Assembly: GCF_902779965.1 (NCBI RefSeq)
Contig: NZ_CACZDK010000048.1
Coordinates: 1-33,103, forward strand
Direction: 5' to 3'
Origin: Fibrobacter succinogenes
GTDB lineage: Bacteria > Fibrobacterota > Fibrobacteria > Fibrobacterales > Fibrobacteraceae
Length of the DNA stretch: 33,103 nucleotides
Position 1 is the stretch's first letter, and each line of letters opens with the position of its first letter. Below the pieces are notes generated by a model. It saw only the letters and a program-made list of their open reading frames with translations. It was not told the origin of the DNA and made no database searches. The position numbers and the translations under genes were made by a program. Positions 32,931-33,103 of the stretch are shown piece after piece.

Positions 32931-33103
32931 TGTGAACCCCGAAAGTTGGACACAACTTTCGGGGTTTTCATGTATAAGAAACACACAGAAGAAGAGTGGG
33001 CAAGAGCCTTGGAAATGTTCCAAGAGGGATTTGGCCCTACCATTATATCAAGAACAACAAGCATAGACGAACGAGAACTTCGACGTCGATATAGGCAATA
33101 CGA
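32931..33103 (+). mobile_element. Left end of an IS3-type insertion sequence (partial)
   Basis: The sequence TGTGAACCCCGAAAGTTGGACAC from about 32931 resembles the terminal inverted repeats of IS3/IS150-group elements, and a transposase reading frame begins 40 bp inside. The right end is outside the window, so element length and target duplication cannot be checked. A 13-bp perfect hairpin (32936-32948 with 32953-32965) sits between the tip and the start codon and may limit translation of transposase from outside transcripts. Confidence 0.65.
32970..33103 (+). CDS. Partial transposase OrfA (helix-turn-helix), IS3-type
   Basis: The first 44 codons of a frame running off the window: MYKKHTEEEWARALEMFQEG, then GPTIISRTTSIDERELRRRYRQY. 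The pattern of a short charged start, a helix, and a second helix with Arg-rich recognition part fits the N-terminal HTH of IS3-family OrfA proteins. The start codon lies directly after the hairpin in the terminal repeat. Too short to assign a subgroup with confidence. Confidence 0.6.
   Translation, partial: MYKKHTEEEWARALEMFQEGFGPTIISRTTSIDERELRRRYRQY

Overview
The window most resembles a Fibrobacter (F. succinogenes-like) chromosome. This rests on secreted and lipoprotein cellulases of families GH5 and GH8, Fibrobacter-style C-terminal sorting domains, DUF4874/DUF4832 and subtilase surface proteins, and AT-rich intergenic DNA full of small structured repeats. The assignment comes from gene content only.

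Region 1 (1-4.8 kb, housekeeping). On the minus strand are a ZapB-like coiled-coil protein made of ten 14-residue repeats, ZapA, a strong candidate 6S RNA with its own promoter and terminator, and a beta-lactamase-fold serine hydrolase. uvrC follows on the plus strand. Region 2 (5.0-10.9 kb) is a complete five-gene peptide/nickel-family ABC importer operon: lipoprotein, two permeases and two ATPases, closed by a terminator. The first permease carries an unusual repeat-plus-lysine-rich insertion. Region 3 (11.2-15.2 kb) holds two tandem paralogous secreted subtilases, each with an inverted repeat directly before its ribosome binding site. Region 4 (15.3-22.3 kb) is a polysaccharide cluster: a DUF4874/DUF4832 secreted protein, a GH5 endoglucanase on the minus strand, a frameshifted secreted beta-sandwich-like protein, and a GH8 lipoprotein.

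Region 5 (22.4-31.9 kb) starts with a membrane-anchored BatD-like protein and ends with a MoxR AAA+ ATPase, which normally belong to one system. Between them is an AT-rich, accessory-looking block. It contains four paralogs of a lipoprotein family I do not recognise (PPSAxxFM ... EHxSRN ... EFRxGR), an O-acyltransferase, an unrelated lipoprotein, a TfoX-N protein, a DinD-like protein, a duplicated 67-bp promoter segment, and many palindromes and structured repeats. Region 6 (31.9-33.1 kb) has two tandem paralogous small membrane proteins on the minus strand and the left end of an IS3-type insertion sequence cut by the window edge.

The best candidates for something undescribed are the lipoprotein family in its repeat-rich block, the covarying TGTCAT hairpin repeats, the Glu-for-Asp subtilase pair with its palindromic control sites, and the 6S RNA next to zapA.
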